A DNA stretch of 64,000 bases from Streptomyces armeniacus (GCF_003355155.1 NZ_CP031320.1:2522269-2586268); one strand, 5' to 3'; counted from the first letter of the stretch, positions 44,408 to 53,778 are shown. Notes: generated from the sequence alone by a model not told the origin. Numbers and translations are program-made.

Positions 44408-45285
44408 TGCCGCCGGACGACCGGACCGGGCCCGCGCGGCCCGGGGACGGCGACCCCGCCGACCCCGCGGGGATCGCGCACAGCGACGTCGGCGCGTACG
44501 CCCTGGGCCTGCTCGACGGCGCGGACACCGCGCGCTTCGAGGAGCACCTCACCGACTGCACCCGCTGCCAGGGGGAGCTGGACCGGATGCTGGGGCTGCG
44601 CGCCGTCCTGGACGAGGCACGCGGCGGCGCGGCAGGCGACGGCGCCGGGGCCGGGGCCGGGGCCGGGGACAGGGCCGGGGCCGGAGCCGTCGGGCTTACG
44701 AAGACCGGGGACGCCCCCGACAGCGCGGCAGCCGCCGAGGGCCTGTTCGCCCGCCCCCGCCCCGAACTGCTGGACCGCCTCCTCGCCGGCGCCGCGCGCC
44801 GCCGCCGCACCGAACGCCGGCGGCGCGTGGTCGCCGCGGTCGCCGCCGTGCTGCTCATCGGCGGCGGTGGCGCCGCGGTGGGCGCGCTGGGCGGGGGCGG
44901 TGACGACGGGCAGCAGTCGGCCCGTACGGACGCGGAGAGCGTCCGCGCGATGTTCCGGGAGGGCGAGAAGCACCACGACGTCGACCCCGGGACGGACGTG
45001 GACGCGACGGTGTCGCTCGTGGAGAAGCCCTGGGGCACGTACGTCACACTGCGGATCGGCAACATCCGCGGGCCCCGCGAGTGCGACCTCGTGGTGGTCG
45101 GCCTGGACGGCGAGCGGCGGACGGTCGGCAGCTGGTCCGTGCCGAAGTACGGTTACGGCATCGAGGGCACCAAATGGGACGAACCGCTCTACATCACCGG
45201 TGGTGCGGCGCTCCCGCCCGACCGTATCGACCGCTTCGAGGTGCGCACCCTGGACGGCGAACGGATCGCCTCCGTCCCGCTGTGA
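44404..45285 (+). CDS. Membrane anti-sigma factor with zinc-binding ZAS motif
   Basis: 293 residues. The cytoplasmic N-terminal domain has the HxxxCxxC zinc motif (EEHLTDCTRC) preceded by AHSDVGAYALGLLDG. After a Gly/Ala-rich linker there is one membrane helix (VVAAVAAVLLIGGGGAAVGAL) and an outer domain of about 120 residues. Translationally coupled to the sigma gene, so it should inhibit it at the membrane. Confidence 0.93.
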   Translation: MMPPDDRTGPARPGDGDPADPAGIAHSDVGAYALGLLDGADTARFEEHLTDCTRCQGELDRMLGLRAVLDEARGGAAGDGAGAGAGAGDRAGAGAVGLTKTGDAPDSAAAAEGLFARPRPELLDRLLAGAARRRRTERRRRVVAAVAAVLLIGGGGAAVGALGGGGDDGQQSARTDAESVRAMFREGEKHHDVDPGTDVDATVSLVEKPWGTYVTLRIGNIRGPRECDLVVVGLDGERRTVGSWSVPKYGYGIEGTKWDEPLYITGGAALPPDRIDRFEVRTLDGERIASVPL

Positions 45286-45400
45286 GATCCGTACGGGAAC
45301 CGGCCGCTAGCCCCCCGCTCCGCCCGCGGCGTGTGCGCACCGCCTGGTGTGTCGCGTACGGTTGACGGCTGCCCTGACTACGGAAGAGAGAGGGGCCGCG

Positions 45401-47938
45401 TTGGCAGCGCAGCACGCAGCGCAGGACGCTCCGCAGGACACACCGCACAGCCCGGCACGGGACGCCACGGCGGGCCCGGCGACGGATGCCGCGACGGACC
45501 CGGCGGCGGACGGCGGGCCGGACGGCGCGCGGGACGACGGCGTACGGGACGACGGCGTACGGGAGCGCGAGGTCCGTGCCGAGCAGGCGCACCTCGACAC
45601 GGTGTACCGCCGCCTGGAGGAGAAGATCGACGAGGCGGAGTTCCTGATGAACGACGCCTCCCAGCGGTCCCAGGTCGGCACCCCCGGCGCGCTCGCCGAG
45701 CGGGACGCGCAGGTCTTCCGCGCGGGCATCCACCTGAACAGGCTGAACAGCGAGTTCGAGGACTTCCTGTTCGGCCGGGTCGACCTGCTGTCCGGCAAGG
45801 ACGGCGTACGGGGCGCCGACGGCGCGTACCTGTCCGTCGAGCCCGCCGAGAACGCCGTACGGCCCGACGGCACCGCCGACATCGCGGAGACCCTGCACAT
45901 CGGCCGCCTCGGCGTGCTCGACGCGGACTACTCGCCGCTGGTGATCGACTGGCGCGCGCCCGCCGCCGCGCCGTTCTACCGCGCGACGCCCGTGGAGCCG
46001 GGCCGGGTCGTACGCCGCCGGGTGATCCGCAGCAAGGGGCGGCGCGTCCTGGGCGTGGAGGACGACCTGCTGCGCCCGGAGATCACCGCGCGGCTGGACG
46101 GCGCCGAGCTGGCCGTCGTCGGCGACGGCGCGCTGATGGCCTCGCTGGGGCGGGCGCGCAGCCACGCGATGCGCGACATCGTCGCTTCCATCCAGGCGGA
46201 GCAGGACATGGTCATCCGGGCGCCCGCCGCGTCCGTGACGGAGGTCGAGGGCGGCCCCGGCACGGGCAAGACGGCGGTGGCGCTGCACCGGGCGGCGTAT
46301 CTGCTGTACCAGGACCGGCGCCGGTACGCGGGCGGCATCCTGATCGTGAGCCCGACGCCGCTGCTGGTGTCGTACACCGAGGGCGTGCTGCCGTCGCTCG
46401 GCGAGGAGGGCCAGGTCGCGATCCGCGCGCTGGGCTCACTCGCGGACGGCGCGGAGGCGCACGGCTCGTACGGCGGGGACGGCTCGTACGGCGCGGACGG
46501 CTCGTACGGCGCGGAGGCGGACGGAGCGGCGCGGACCGCCTTCGACGCGCCGCGGGTCGCGCGCGTCAAGGGCTCCGCGCGCATGGTGCGCGTGCTGCGC
46601 GCCTCGGCGCGCGGGGCGCTCGGCCGGGACGGCGCGCCGGAGCGGCTGCGGGTCGTGGTGTTCGGCGCCCGCGTCGAGCTGGACGCCGAGGAACTGCGCG
46701 CCATCCGGCGGCAGGTGCTGGGCGGTACGGCGCCGCTGAACCTGATGCGGCCGCGCGCGCGGCGCTTCGTGCTGGACGCGCTGTGGGAGAAGTCCGGTGC
46801 GGCCGCCCGCTACCCGGACGATCCGGAGCTGGAGCAGGAGGCGCGTGAGGGCTTCGACGAGGACGTGTCCACGGAGCCGGAGTTCCAGGAGTTCCTGGAC
46901 GCCTGGTGGCCCGAGCTCGCCCCGCGCCAGGTGCTCGCCGCGATGGCCGACGAACGCGCACTGGCGCGCTGGGCGGGCCGTACGCTGCGCGCGGGCGAAG
47001 CGGCGGACGTGGCACGCTCGTTGGGGCGGCTGGACGCGGCGGGGCAGGGGCCGCTGTCCGTACACGACGTGGCGCTGCTGGACGAACTCCAGGTGCTGCT
47101 GGGCACGCCCGCGCGCCCGCGGCAGCAGACCGAGGCCGACCTCCTCGCCGAACTCGGCGTGCAGGAGGTGACGACCGCCGCCGACCGGAACACCGCGCGC
47201 CGCGAGCGCGCGGAGCGGCTGGCGGAGGAACGTACGGACTACGCCCACGTGATCGTCGACGAGGCGCAGGACCTGACGCCCATGCAGTGGCGAATGGTCG
47301 GCCGCCGCGGCCGGCACGCGACGTGGACCGTGGTGGGCGACCCGGCGCAGAGCTCGTGGCCCGACACGGAGGAGGCCGCGGCCGCCCGCGACGAGGCGCT
47401 GGGCAGCCGGCCCCGCCGCCGCTTCGAACTGTCCGTCAACTACCGCAACCCGGCCGAGGTCGCCGAGCTGGCCGACCGCGTGCTCGCGCTGGCGATGCCC
47501 GGCGTCGTACCGCCCAAGGCGGTGCGCTCGACGGGCCTGGAGCCGCGGTTCGCCGTCGCGCAGGGGGACTTGGGCGCGTCCGTACGGGCCGAGGCGCGGC
47601 GCCTGCTGGACGAGGTGGAGGGGACGGTCGGCGTCGTCGTCGCCATGGAGCGGCGCACGCAGGCACGGGAGTGGCTGGCCGGGCTCGGCGACCGCGTGGT
47701 GCCGCTGGGCAGCCTTGAGGCGAAGGGCCTGGAGTACGACGCGACGCTCGTCGTCTCGCCCGCCGAGATCGCGGGCGGCGCGCCGCGGGACGGCGGTTCC
47801 GGGGCGGGGGCGGCGGGCACGGTCGGGCTGCGCACCCTGTACGTGGCGCTGACGCGGGCCACGCAGCGGCTGACGATCCTGTCGGGGGAGCGGGACGCGG
47901 CGGACGACGCGGGGGTGCCGGAGCTGCTCCGGGACTGA
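45401..47938 (+). CDS. helD: HelD-like superfamily 1 helicase/RNA polymerase-associated ATPase
   Basis: 845 residues. N-terminal coiled-coil-type arm (LDTVYRRLEEKIDEAEFLMN) and motifs of superfamily 1 ATPases: Walker A GGPGTGKTAVAL, Walker B VIVDEAQDLTPMQW, NYRNPAEVAELADRV and LYVALTRATQRLTIL. This is the actinobacterial HelD layout; such proteins detach RNA polymerase from DNA and can give rifampicin tolerance (family knowledge). TTG 45401 preferred for the AGAGAGGGG upstream; a GTG at 45347 is possible. A low-complexity segment GSYGGDGSYGADGSYGAEA lies in the middle. Confidence 0.88.
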   Translation: MAAQHAAQDAPQDTPHSPARDATAGPATDAATDPAADGGPDGARDDGVRDDGVREREVRAEQAHLDTVYRRLEEKIDEAEFLMNDASQRSQVGTPGALAERDAQVFRAGIHLNRLNSEFEDFLFGRVDLLSGKDGVRGADGAYLSVEPAENAVRPDGTADIAETLHIGRLGVLDADYSPLVIDWRAPAAAPFYRATPVEPGRVVRRRVIRSKGRRVLGVEDDLLRPEITARLDGAELAVVGDGALMASLGRARSHAMRDIVASIQAEQDMVIRAPAASVTEVEGGPGTGKTAVALHRAAYLLYQDRRRYAGGILIVSPTPLLVSYTEGVLPSLGEEGQVAIRALGSLADGAEAHGSYGGDGSYGADGSYGAEADGAARTAFDAPRVARVKGSARMVRVLRASARGALGRDGAPERLRVVVFGARVELDAEELRAIRRQVLGGTAPLNLMRPRARRFVLDALWEKSGAAARYPDDPELEQEAREGFDEDVSTEPEFQEFLDAWWPELAPRQVLAAMADERALARWAGRTLRAGEAADVARSLGRLDAAGQGPLSVHDVALLDELQVLLGTPARPRQQTEADLLAELGVQEVTTAADRNTARRERAERLAEERTDYAHVIVDEAQDLTPMQWRMVGRRGRHATWTVVGDPAQSSWPDTEEAAAARDEALGSRPRRRFELSVNYRNPAEVAELADRVLALAMPGVVPPKAVRSTGLEPRFAVAQGDLGASVRAEARRLLDEVEGTVGVVVAMERRTQAREWLAGLGDRVVPLGSLEAKGLEYDATLVVSPAEIAGGAPRDGGSGAGAAGTVGLRTLYVALTRATQRLTILSGERDAADDAGVPELLRD

Positions 47939-47962
47939 TCCGGTCCGGGTCCGACGCAGGAA

Positions 47963-47990
47963 TTGCCGTTGGGGGGCTGTTTGTTAGCCT
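47963..47990 (+). promoter_or_regulatory. Candidate promoter of a small RNA
   Basis: TTGCCG (47963-47968), 16-nt spacer, TAGCCT (47985-47990). Expected RNA start near 47996-47997, exactly where a 13-14-bp closing stem begins. Confidence 0.6.
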
Positions 47991-47995
47991 GTGAG

Positions 47996-48114
47996 TGGCA
48001 CCGGCCCGATCCATGCCCCCGGGCCCAACCATAGTCGCTTCGAGCGACCACTTGCCGCGAGGCGAGCTGGCGGGTCGGTGCCACCCTTCCCCTCTCACAG
48101 GGCCTGCGGCCCTG
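47996..48114 (+). ncRNA. Candidate small structured RNA between helD-like and cold-shock genes
   Basis: 119-nt unit. The arm 47996-48008 (TGGCACCGGCCCG) pairs with 48071-48083, 13 bp including one G-U, possibly extended by one pair. Inside is a hairpin GTCGCT-TCG-AGCGAC (48034-48048). The unit ends in a terminator hairpin (48098-48114). A promoter-like pair of hexamers is correctly placed upstream. There is no ORF in it. I recall that an sRNA next to the corresponding helD gene was reported in S. coelicolor (scr2952), but could not check that. Strand and ends inferred. Confidence 0.6.
48098..48114. terminator. Terminator hairpin shared by sRNA and cold-shock gene
   Basis: CAGGGCC-TGC-GGCCCTG, 7-bp perfect stem with 3-nt loop. 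It ends one base before the stop codon of the minus-strand cold-shock gene, so it can serve both transcripts. Confidence 0.7.
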
Positions 48115-48115
48115 C

Positions 48116-48322
48116 TCAGGCGATGACGCGTACCTGCTCCGCCTGCGGCCCCTTCCGCCCCTCGGCGATCTCGAACTCGACGCGCTGGGCGTCCTCCAGA
48201 CTGCGGTAGCCGTCACCGCTGATCGAGCTGTAGTGGACGAAGACGTCCGGGCCGCCGCCCTCCTGGGCGATGAAGCCGAACCCCTTCTCCGCGTTGAACC
48301 ACTTGACCGTGCCCTGAGCCAT
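48116..48322 (-). CDS. Cold-shock domain protein
   Basis: 68-residue single-stranded nucleic acid chaperone; RNP1 KGFGFIAQ and RNP2 VFVHYSS are intact, with KWFNAEKG at the start. The ATG has GGGAGAG about 9 nt upstream. Usually induced at low temperature or in growth phase transitions. Its upstream region shows two overlapping CTAAGC repeats of unknown role. Confidence 0.96.
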   Translation of the reverse strand: MAQGTVKWFNAEKGFGFIAQEGGGPDVFVHYSSISGDGYRSLEDAQRVEFEIAEGRKGPQAEQVRVIA

Positions 48323-48477
48323 TTTCTGCTCTCCCGTGAGTGCATAAGCGTTGTGTGCGCGCCAGAGCTTAGGACGCTTAGGGGCGATTCAGGGTGATTG
48401 ATACCGACTTTCGCCACCACGAAGTGCGGGTACTGTCGAGGCGTCGCGGGTGATCTCGTATGGTGGAAAAACATTTC

Positions 48478-48499
48478 CGGTAACCGAGCATGGTTACCG
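48478..48499. promoter_or_regulatory. 22-bp operator-like palindrome upstream of malic enzyme
   Basis: CGGTAACC (48478-48485), 6-nt spacer GAGCAT and GGTTACCG (48492-48499), perfect 8-bp arms. It lies about 85 bp upstream of the start, at a typical place for a regulator. The responsible factor is unknown. Confidence 0.55.
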
Positions 48500-48582
48500 C
48501 GTACCTAGGGGTAGGTGCGACTATCTGGAGGCGTGCCGCGCGGGCGGCACTCCGCGACGAGGGAAAGCGAAGGAAGACGGCC

Positions 48583-50046
48583 ATGGCAACGGCGCCCAGC
48601 GTCTCGTACTCGATGACGGTCCGACTGGAGGTTCCCGCCGGCGGGACCGCGGTCAGTCAGCTCACCACGGCCGTGGAGTCCTCCGGTGGCTCGGTCACCG
48701 GCCTCGACGTCACCGCCTCCGGCCACGAACGCCTGCGTATCGACGTCACGATCGCGGCGACCTCCACCTCGCACGCGGACGAGATCGTCGACAAGCTGCG
48801 CGACATCGAGGGCGTCACGCTCGGCAAGGTCTCCGACCGTACGTTCCTGATGCACCTCGGCGGCAAGATCGAGATGTCCTCGAAACACCCCATTCGCAAC
48901 CGTGATGACCTGTCCATGGTCTACACGCCGGGCGTGGCCCGCGTCTGCACGCAGATCGCCGCCCACCCCGAGGACGCGCGCCGGCTGACCATCAAGCGCA
49001 ACAGCGTCGCCGTCGTCACCGACGGCTCCGCCGTCCTCGGCCTCGGCAACATCGGGCCCAAGGCGGCGCTGCCGGTGATGGAGGGCAAGGCGGCCCTCTT
49101 CAAGCGGTTCGCCGGGATCGACGCGTGGCCGCTGTGCCTGGACACCCAGGACAGCGACATGATCGTGGAAATCGTCAAGGCCATCGCGCCGGGCTTCGCC
49201 GGCATCAACCTGGAGGACATCTCCGCGCCCCGCTGCTTCGAGATCGAGGCGCGGCTGCGGGAGGCGCTCGACATCCCCGTGTTCCACGACGACCAGCACG
49301 GCACCGCGATCGTCGTGCTCTCCGCGCTCTACAACGCGCTGCGCGTGGTGGAGAAGCGGATCGGGGACGTACGGGTCGTCATGTCCGGCGCGGGCGCGGC
49401 CGGTACGGCCATCCTCAAGCTGCTTCTGGCGGCCGGCGTGAAGCACGCGGTGGTCGCCGACATCCACGGCGTCGTGCACGCGGGCCGCGACGACCTGCAG
49501 AACGCGGAGACCGACTCGGCGCTCCGCTGGATCGCCGACAACACCAACCCCGAGGGCGTCACCGGCACCCTCAAACAGGCCGTCGCCGGCGCGGACGTGT
49601 TCATCGGCGTCTCCGCGCCGAACGTGCTGAACGAGTCCGACGTGGCCGCGATGGCGGACGGCGCGATCGTGTTCGCGCTCGCCAATCCGGACCCGGAGGT
49701 CGATCCGGCGGAGGCACGCCGTACGGCCGCCGTGGTCGCCACCGGACGCTCCGACTTCCCGAACCAGATCAACAACGTGCTGGTCTTCCCGGGCGTCTTC
49801 CGCGGCCTGCTGGACGCGCAGTCCCGTACGGTCAACGACGAGATGATGCTGGCGGCGGCCCGCGCCCTCGCCGACGTGGTCCTCGAGGACGAGCTCAACG
49901 CCAACTACGTCATCCCGAGCGTCTTCAACGAGAAGGTCTCGGGAGCGGTCGCCGGAGCCGTACGGGACGCGGCCCGCGCCGCCGGAGCGTCCGCCGCGGA
50001 CGTCACGACCGCCACAAGCGCCACAAGCGCGGCGATGGCCGACTGA
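48583..50046 (+). CDS. Malic enzyme with N-terminal ACT domain
   Basis: Oxidative decarboxylation of malate to pyruvate; 487 residues. N-terminal ACT domain (about 1-90) is a ligand-binding regulatory module. Malic-enzyme core: [58 protein letters not shown] with metal-ligand Asp residues, and GAGAAGTAI (cofactor site). The ACT-malic enzyme form in streptomycetes is, as I recall, the NAD-dependent one. A palindromic operator candidate lies upstream. ATG with GAAGGAAG 8 nt before it. Confidence 0.94.
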   Translation: MATAPSVSYSMTVRLEVPAGGTAVSQLTTAVESSGGSVTGLDVTASGHERLRIDVTIAATSTSHADEIVDKLRDIEGVTLGKVSDRTFLMHLGGKIEMSSKHPIRNRDDLSMVYTPGVARVCTQIAAHPEDARRLTIKRNSVAVVTDGSAVLGLGNIGPKAALPVMEGKAALFKRFAGIDAWPLCLDTQDSDMIVEIVKAIAPGFAGINLEDISAPRCFEIEARLREALDIPVFHDDQHGTAIVVLSALYNALRVVEKRIGDVRVVMSGAGAAGTAILKLLLAAGVKHAVVADIHGVVHAGRDDLQNAETDSALRWIADNTNPEGVTGTLKQAVAGADVFIGVSAPNVLNESDVAAMADGAIVFALANPDPEVDPAEARRTAAVVATGRSDFPNQINNVLVFPGVFRGLLDAQSRTVNDEMMLAAARALADVVLEDELNANYVIPSVFNEKVSGAVAGAVRDAARAAGASAADVTTATSATSAAMAD

Positions 50047-50401
50047 GCGGCGGTTGGCGACTGAGGCGTCCGAGGGCGGCCTGAGGGCCCTGAAGCCCTC
50101 CCGGCACCCGGCTCGCCCGGCGCGTCGCGGAAGGCGGCACCCGGACGGCCCCATAGGCTGGCGGGAGCCGCACCGGACAGAGCCTATGGAACGTCACAGC
50201 GAGCCACTGGCACTTTTCGAGTGACTCCGCGGGGGGCCGGAATGCGTGCCGGATTGGATTTCCCGCCGCAGGTGGGGGCAGGATGCGTCCCTGGGCGCGA
50301 GGGTCTGAACGGACCCGGGTCCGGGGACTGTCCGAGGGCCCTGGCAGCATCGGCTTCGAACTCACGCCTCATCGGCAAGAAGAACACGGGAGTAACGAAC
50401 T
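50047..50401 (+). other. Intergenic region and long leader before the HU gene
   Basis: 355 bp with no gene. A -10-like TAGGCT at 50154-50159 would give a leader of about 235 nt before hup. I could not find a matching -35, and no riboswitch is obvious. A small dyad near 50080-50110 may end the malic-enzyme transcript. Confidence 0.4.
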
Positions 50402-50683
50402 ATGAACCGCAGTGAGCTGGTGGCCGCTCTGTCCGAGCGCGCCGAGGTGACCCGTAAGGACGCCGACGCCGTTCTGGCCGCCCTCGCCGAGACCATCGGC
50501 GAGGTCGTCTCCAAGGGGGACGAGAAGGTCACGATCCCCGGCTTCCTCACCTTCGAGCGCACCCACCGTGCCGCTCGGACCGCGCGCAACCCGCAGACGG
50601 GCGACCCGATCGAGATTCCGGCCGGGTACAGCGTCAAGGTTTCGGCGGGCTCCAAGCTCAAGGAAGCAGCCAAGGGCAAGTGA
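50402..50683 (+). CDS. hup: DNA-binding protein HU
   Basis: 93-residue nucleoid protein: MNRSELVAALSERAEVTRKD, then VTIPGFLTFERTHRAARTAR and the DNA-binding arm NPQTGDPIEIPAGYSVKVSA ending GSKLKEAAKGK. This is the short, conventional HU (not the long Lys-rich HupS). Likely ATG with GGGAGT-like sequence upstream. Confidence 0.95.
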   Translation: MNRSELVAALSERAEVTRKDADAVLAALAETIGEVVSKGDEKVTIPGFLTFERTHRAARTARNPQTGDPIEIPAGYSVKVSAGSKLKEAAKGK

Positions 50684-50726
50684 TCCGGGTCCGCTGACCC
50701 CCAGCGGGCGGCGGCGCGGACAGCCG

Positions 50727-50759
50727 GAGGGGCGGCCACCATCGCGGTGGCCGCCCCTC
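50727..50759 (+). terminator. Terminator of hup
   Basis: A 14-bp stem (50727-50740 / 50746-50759) with loop ATCGC, just downstream of hup. A GTACG-rich palindromic stretch (50785-50832) follows. Confidence 0.85.
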
Positions 50760-50855
50760 TCGGCGTTCCACGGGCCCGCCGGCGGCGTACGCGGCGTACG
50801 GCCCGTACGCGGCGTACGGGCCGTACGCGGGCGTCGCGCGGCGTGTGCCGGGCGC

Positions 50856-52181
50856 CTACGGACGTTCGATCTTCGCGCCCAGCTCGACGAGCTTCTCCAT
50901 GAAGTTCTCGTAGCCGCGGTTGATCAGGTCGATGCCGTGCACCCGCGAGGTGCCCTGCGCGGCGAGCGCCGCGATCAGATACGAGAAGCCGCCCCGCAGG
51001 TCCGGGATGATCAGGTCGGAGCCCTGGAGCTTGGTGGGCCCGGACACGACCGCGGAGTGCAGGAAGTTGCGCTGCCCGAAACGGCACGGCATGCCGCCCA
51101 GGCACTCGCGGTAGACCTGGATGTGCGCGCCCATCTGGTTGAGCGCGGAGGTGAAGCCCAGCCGCGACTCGTAGACCGTCTCGTGCACGATGGACAGCCC
51201 GGACGCCTGCGTGAGCGCGACCACCAGCGGCTGCTGCCAGTCGGTCTGGAAGCCGGGGTGTACGTCCGTCTCCAGCGCGATGGCGTTCAGCGGGCCGCCG
51301 GGGTGCCAGAAGCGGATGCCCTCGTCGCCGATCTCGAAGGCGCCGCCGACCTTGCGGTAGGTGTTGAGGAACGTCATCATCTCGCGCTGCCGCGCCCCGT
51401 GCACGTACACGCTGCCCTCGGTGGCCAGCGCCGCGCTCGCCCACGAGGCGGCCTCCAGCCGGTCCGGCAGGGCGCGGTGCGTGTAGCCGCCGAGCTGGTC
51501 CACGCCGGTGACGCGGATTGTGCGGTCGGTGTCCATGGAGATGATCGCGCCCATCTTCTGCAGTACGCAGATGAGGTCCTCGATCTCCGGCTCCACGGCG
51601 GCGTTGGAGAGTTCCGTCACACCCTCCGCCAGTACGGCCGTGAGCAGCACCTGCTCGGTGGAGCCGACCGACGGGTACGGCAGCTGGATCTTGCAGCCGC
51701 GGAGCCGCTGCGGCGCCTCCAGATACTGGCCGTCGGCCCGCTTCTCGATCGTCGCCCCGAACTTCCGCAGCACGTCGAAGTGGAAGTCGACGGGCCGGCC
51801 GCCGATGTCGCAGCCGCCCAGACCCGGGATGAACGCGTGCCCGAGCCGGTGCAGCAGCGGGCCGCAGAAGAGGATGGGGATGCGCGAGGAGCCCGCGTGC
51901 GCGTCGATGTCGGCGACGTTCGCGCTCTCCACGTGCGAGGGGTCGAGCACCAGCTCACCGGGCTCGTCCCCGCTGCGTACGGTCACCCCGTGCAGCTGGA
52001 GCAGACCGCGTACGACCCGGACATCACGGATGTCCGGCACATTGCGCAGACGGCTCGGTTCGCTGCCGAGCAGCGCGGTGACCATGGCCTTGGGCACGAG
52101 GTTCTTCGCGCCACGAACCCGGATCTCGCCCGAGAGCGGCGTACCGCCGTGGACTAGCAGGACATCATCGGTGCCGGTCAT
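50856..52181 (-). CDS. murA: UDP-N-acetylglucosamine 1-carboxyvinyltransferase MurA
   Basis: First committed step of peptidoglycan precursor synthesis; 441 residues. Lysine in GAKNLVPKA, and the catalytic Cys is in LGGCDIGGRPVDFHF, so it has the fosfomycin-sensitive Cys form. PEP/UDP-GlcNAc loop stretches and DGQYLEAPQ are recognisable. ATG 52181 preceded by GGAG. It is separated from hup by the terminator and a GTACG-rich spacer. Confidence 0.96.
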   Translation of the reverse strand: MTGTDDVLLVHGGTPLSGEIRVRGAKNLVPKAMVTALLGSEPSRLRNVPDIRDVRVVRGLLQLHGVTVRSGDEPGELVLDPSHVESANVADIDAHAGSSRIPILFCGPLLHRLGHAFIPGLGGCDIGGRPVDFHFDVLRKFGATIEKRADGQYLEAPQRLRGCKIQLPYPSVGSTEQVLLTAVLAEGVTELSNAAVEPEIEDLICVLQKMGAIISMDTDRTIRVTGVDQLGGYTHRALPDRLEAASWASAALATEGSVYVHGARQREMMTFLNTYRKVGGAFEIGDEGIRFWHPGGPLNAIALETDVHPGFQTDWQQPLVVALTQASGLSIVHETVYESRLGFTSALNQMGAHIQVYRECLGGMPCRFGQRNFLHSAVVSGPTKLQGSDLIIPDLRGGFSYLIAALAAQGTSRVHGIDLINRGYENFMEKLVELGAKIERP

Positions 52182-52522
52182 GGATCTCCGCGTTTCCTGG
52201 AGACGGGCTGGGACAGAGAGCAAGCGTAATGGCCGCCGGGGCGGATTCTGTACGGGTGTGGCGCCCCCTCGCGCGCCCGGGCGCCCGTCGGCGCGCTCCG
52301 CGGGCGCCCCCGCGGCACCGCGCCGTCACCCCGCCGGCAGCCCGCGGACGATCCGCTCACGGTCCGCTGACACGTTCCGTCCGCACCTTGTGCCGTACGG
52401 TCACGGTCCGGGCCGCGTCGGCGGCCGCGGGAACGCGTACGGCGGGCCGCCGGCCGGATCCGGGTGTCCACGGATCGGTCGTTGACTCCCCGCGAAGGCC
52501 ACGTGTGCGGGATCATTGCCGC
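52182..52522. other. Divergent intergenic region, murA to YqgE gene
   Basis: 341 bp with no gene. The murA ribosome site is near 52190. It is extremely GC-rich and has short palindromes such as CGCCCGGGCG near 52276, but I see no operator or terminator. No Shine-Dalgarno is clear before the YqgE ATG. Confidence 0.4.
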
Positions 52523-53143
52523 ATGACCGAGGTGTCCTCGCTCACCGGGCGGCTGCTGGTCGCCACACCGGTGCTGTCCGACCCGAACTTCGACCGCGCG
52601 GTCGTGCTGCTCCTCGACCACGACGAGGAGGGCTCGCTGGGAGTCGTCCTCAACCGCCCGACGCCCGTGGGCGTCGGCGACATCCTGGAGCCGTGGGCCG
52701 CGCTAGCGGGCGAGCCCGGCGTCGTCTTCCAGGGCGGCCCCGTCTCGCTGGACGCGGCGCTCGGGGTGGCGGTGGTGCCGTCCGGCTCCGAACACGCGGG
52801 CTCCGGCACGGACCCGGACCCGGACCCGGACGCCGGCTCCGACGGCGACGGCCCGATGGGCTGGCGCCGGGTGCACGGCGCGATCGGCCTCGTCGACCTG
52901 GAGGCGCCACCCGAACTCCTCGCCGCCGAGCTGGGCTCACTGCGGATCTTCGCCGGTTACGCGGGCTGGGGCGCGGGCCAGCTCGAGGACGAACTGTCCG
53001 AGGGCGCCTGGTACGTGGTGGAGTCCGAGCCGGGCGACGTCTCCTCGCCCGATCCGGAGCAGCTGTGGCGGAATGTCCTGCGGCGCCAGCGCAGCGAGCT
53101 CGCGATGGTGGCCACGTACCCGGACGACCCTTCGCTCAACTAG
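52523..53143 (+). CDS. YqgE/AlgH family protein
   Basis: 206 residues: LTGRLLVATPVLSDPNFDRA, VVLLLDHDEEGSLGVVLNRP, VVFQGGPVSLDAALG, RIFAGYAGWGAGQLEDELSE and GAWYVVE are the family pattern. The function is unknown, and the protein is cytoplasmic. A Pro/Asp/Gly-rich insert of about 25 residues in the middle is longer than in most family members. ATG with no good Shine-Dalgarno. Confidence 0.93.
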   Translation: MTEVSSLTGRLLVATPVLSDPNFDRAVVLLLDHDEEGSLGVVLNRPTPVGVGDILEPWAALAGEPGVVFQGGPVSLDAALGVAVVPSGSEHAGSGTDPDPDPDAGSDGDGPMGWRRVHGAIGLVDLEAPPELLAAELGSLRIFAGYAGWGAGQLEDELSEGAWYVVESEPGDVSSPDPEQLWRNVLRRQRSELAMVATYPDDPSLN

Positions 53144-53166
53144 CAGGGGGCTTAAGCTTGGGTCAC

Positions 53167-53463
53167 ATGAGCACACACGAGCCCGAGCGCGGGGCGGGCA
53201 CCGGCACGCTCGTCGAACCGACCCCGCAGACATCGCACGGCGACGGCGACCACGAGCGCTTCGCCCACTATGTCCAGAAGGACAAGATCATGGCGAGCGC
53301 GCTCGACGGCACCCCCGTCGTCGCGCTCTGCGGCAAGGTCTGGGTGCCGGGGCGTGACCCCAAGAAGTACCCGGTCTGCCCCATGTGCAAGGAGATCTTC
53401 GAAACCATGGGTCCCGGTGGTGACAAGGGCGGCAAGGACGGCAAGGGCGACGGCAAGAAGTGA
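53167..53463 (+). CDS. DUF3039 small zinc-ribbon-like protein
   Basis: 98 residues. Cys-x14-type spacing in ALCGKVWVPGRDPKKYPVCPMC suggests a zinc ribbon (CxxC at the end). Downstream of YqgE by 23 bp in the same order as in other actinomycetes (from memory). Gly/Lys/Asp-rich tail. Function unknown. Confidence 0.9.
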   Translation: MSTHEPERGAGTGTLVEPTPQTSHGDGDHERFAHYVQKDKIMASALDGTPVVALCGKVWVPGRDPKKYPVCPMCKEIFETMGPGGDKGGKDGKGDGKK

Positions 53464-53516
53464 GCCGTTCGTCTGCCGTGTGCTGTACGCCCGCCCGCTG
53501 ACCGCGTAGGTCTCAC

Positions 53517-53560
53517 AGCGCGCTCCGCCCGCCTCCCCGGAGGCGGGCCGGAGCGCGCTG
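53517..53560. terminator. Terminator hairpin after the DUF3039 gene
   Basis: A long GC-rich stem, arms AGCGCGCTCCGCCCGCCTCC and its near-complement with one bulge. Located about 55 bp after the stop. Confidence 0.75.
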
Positions 53561-53612
53561 TCCGTTTGTGCCCGGCCCCCACCTTCGCACCCGCCCGAGG
53601 TTGTACCTCAGT

Positions 53613-53639
53613 CACATCAAGCCCGTCGGGCTTGATGTG
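53613..53639. repeat. Perfect palindrome with a one-base centre
   Basis: CACATCAAGCCCG (53613-53625), T, then CGGGCTTGATGTG (53627-53639). A degenerate half of it recurs at about 53663-53676. It may be a terminator or a palindromic element. Confidence 0.7.
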
Positions 53640-53717
53640 GCGAGCGCCGTCCTCAAGGGCGGGACGGCTTGATGTGGTGCGGTGTCACCCCACAGTGCAG
53701 CCACGTCGTGGCTGAGG

Positions 53718-53743
53718 GCCGTCCTCAAATGCCGGACGGGCTG
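53718..53743. repeat. Inverted copy of the dispersed repeat seen near 11.2 kb
   Basis: GCCGTCCTCAAATGCCGGAC plus GGGCTG; its complement differs at one of 26 positions from the core of the elements at 11149-11307. A weaker relative (GCCGTCCTCAAGGGCGGGAC) lies near 53648. Confidence 0.8.
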
Positions 53744-53778
53744 GAAGCCGTTGCACAGAGCGCTGCCGCGCATTACGG

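Noticed and set aside
50785..50832. Regulatory site made of GTACG repeats after the hup terminator
   Set aside because: GTACG words are frequent throughout this genome, so the stretch is probably low-complexity spacer.
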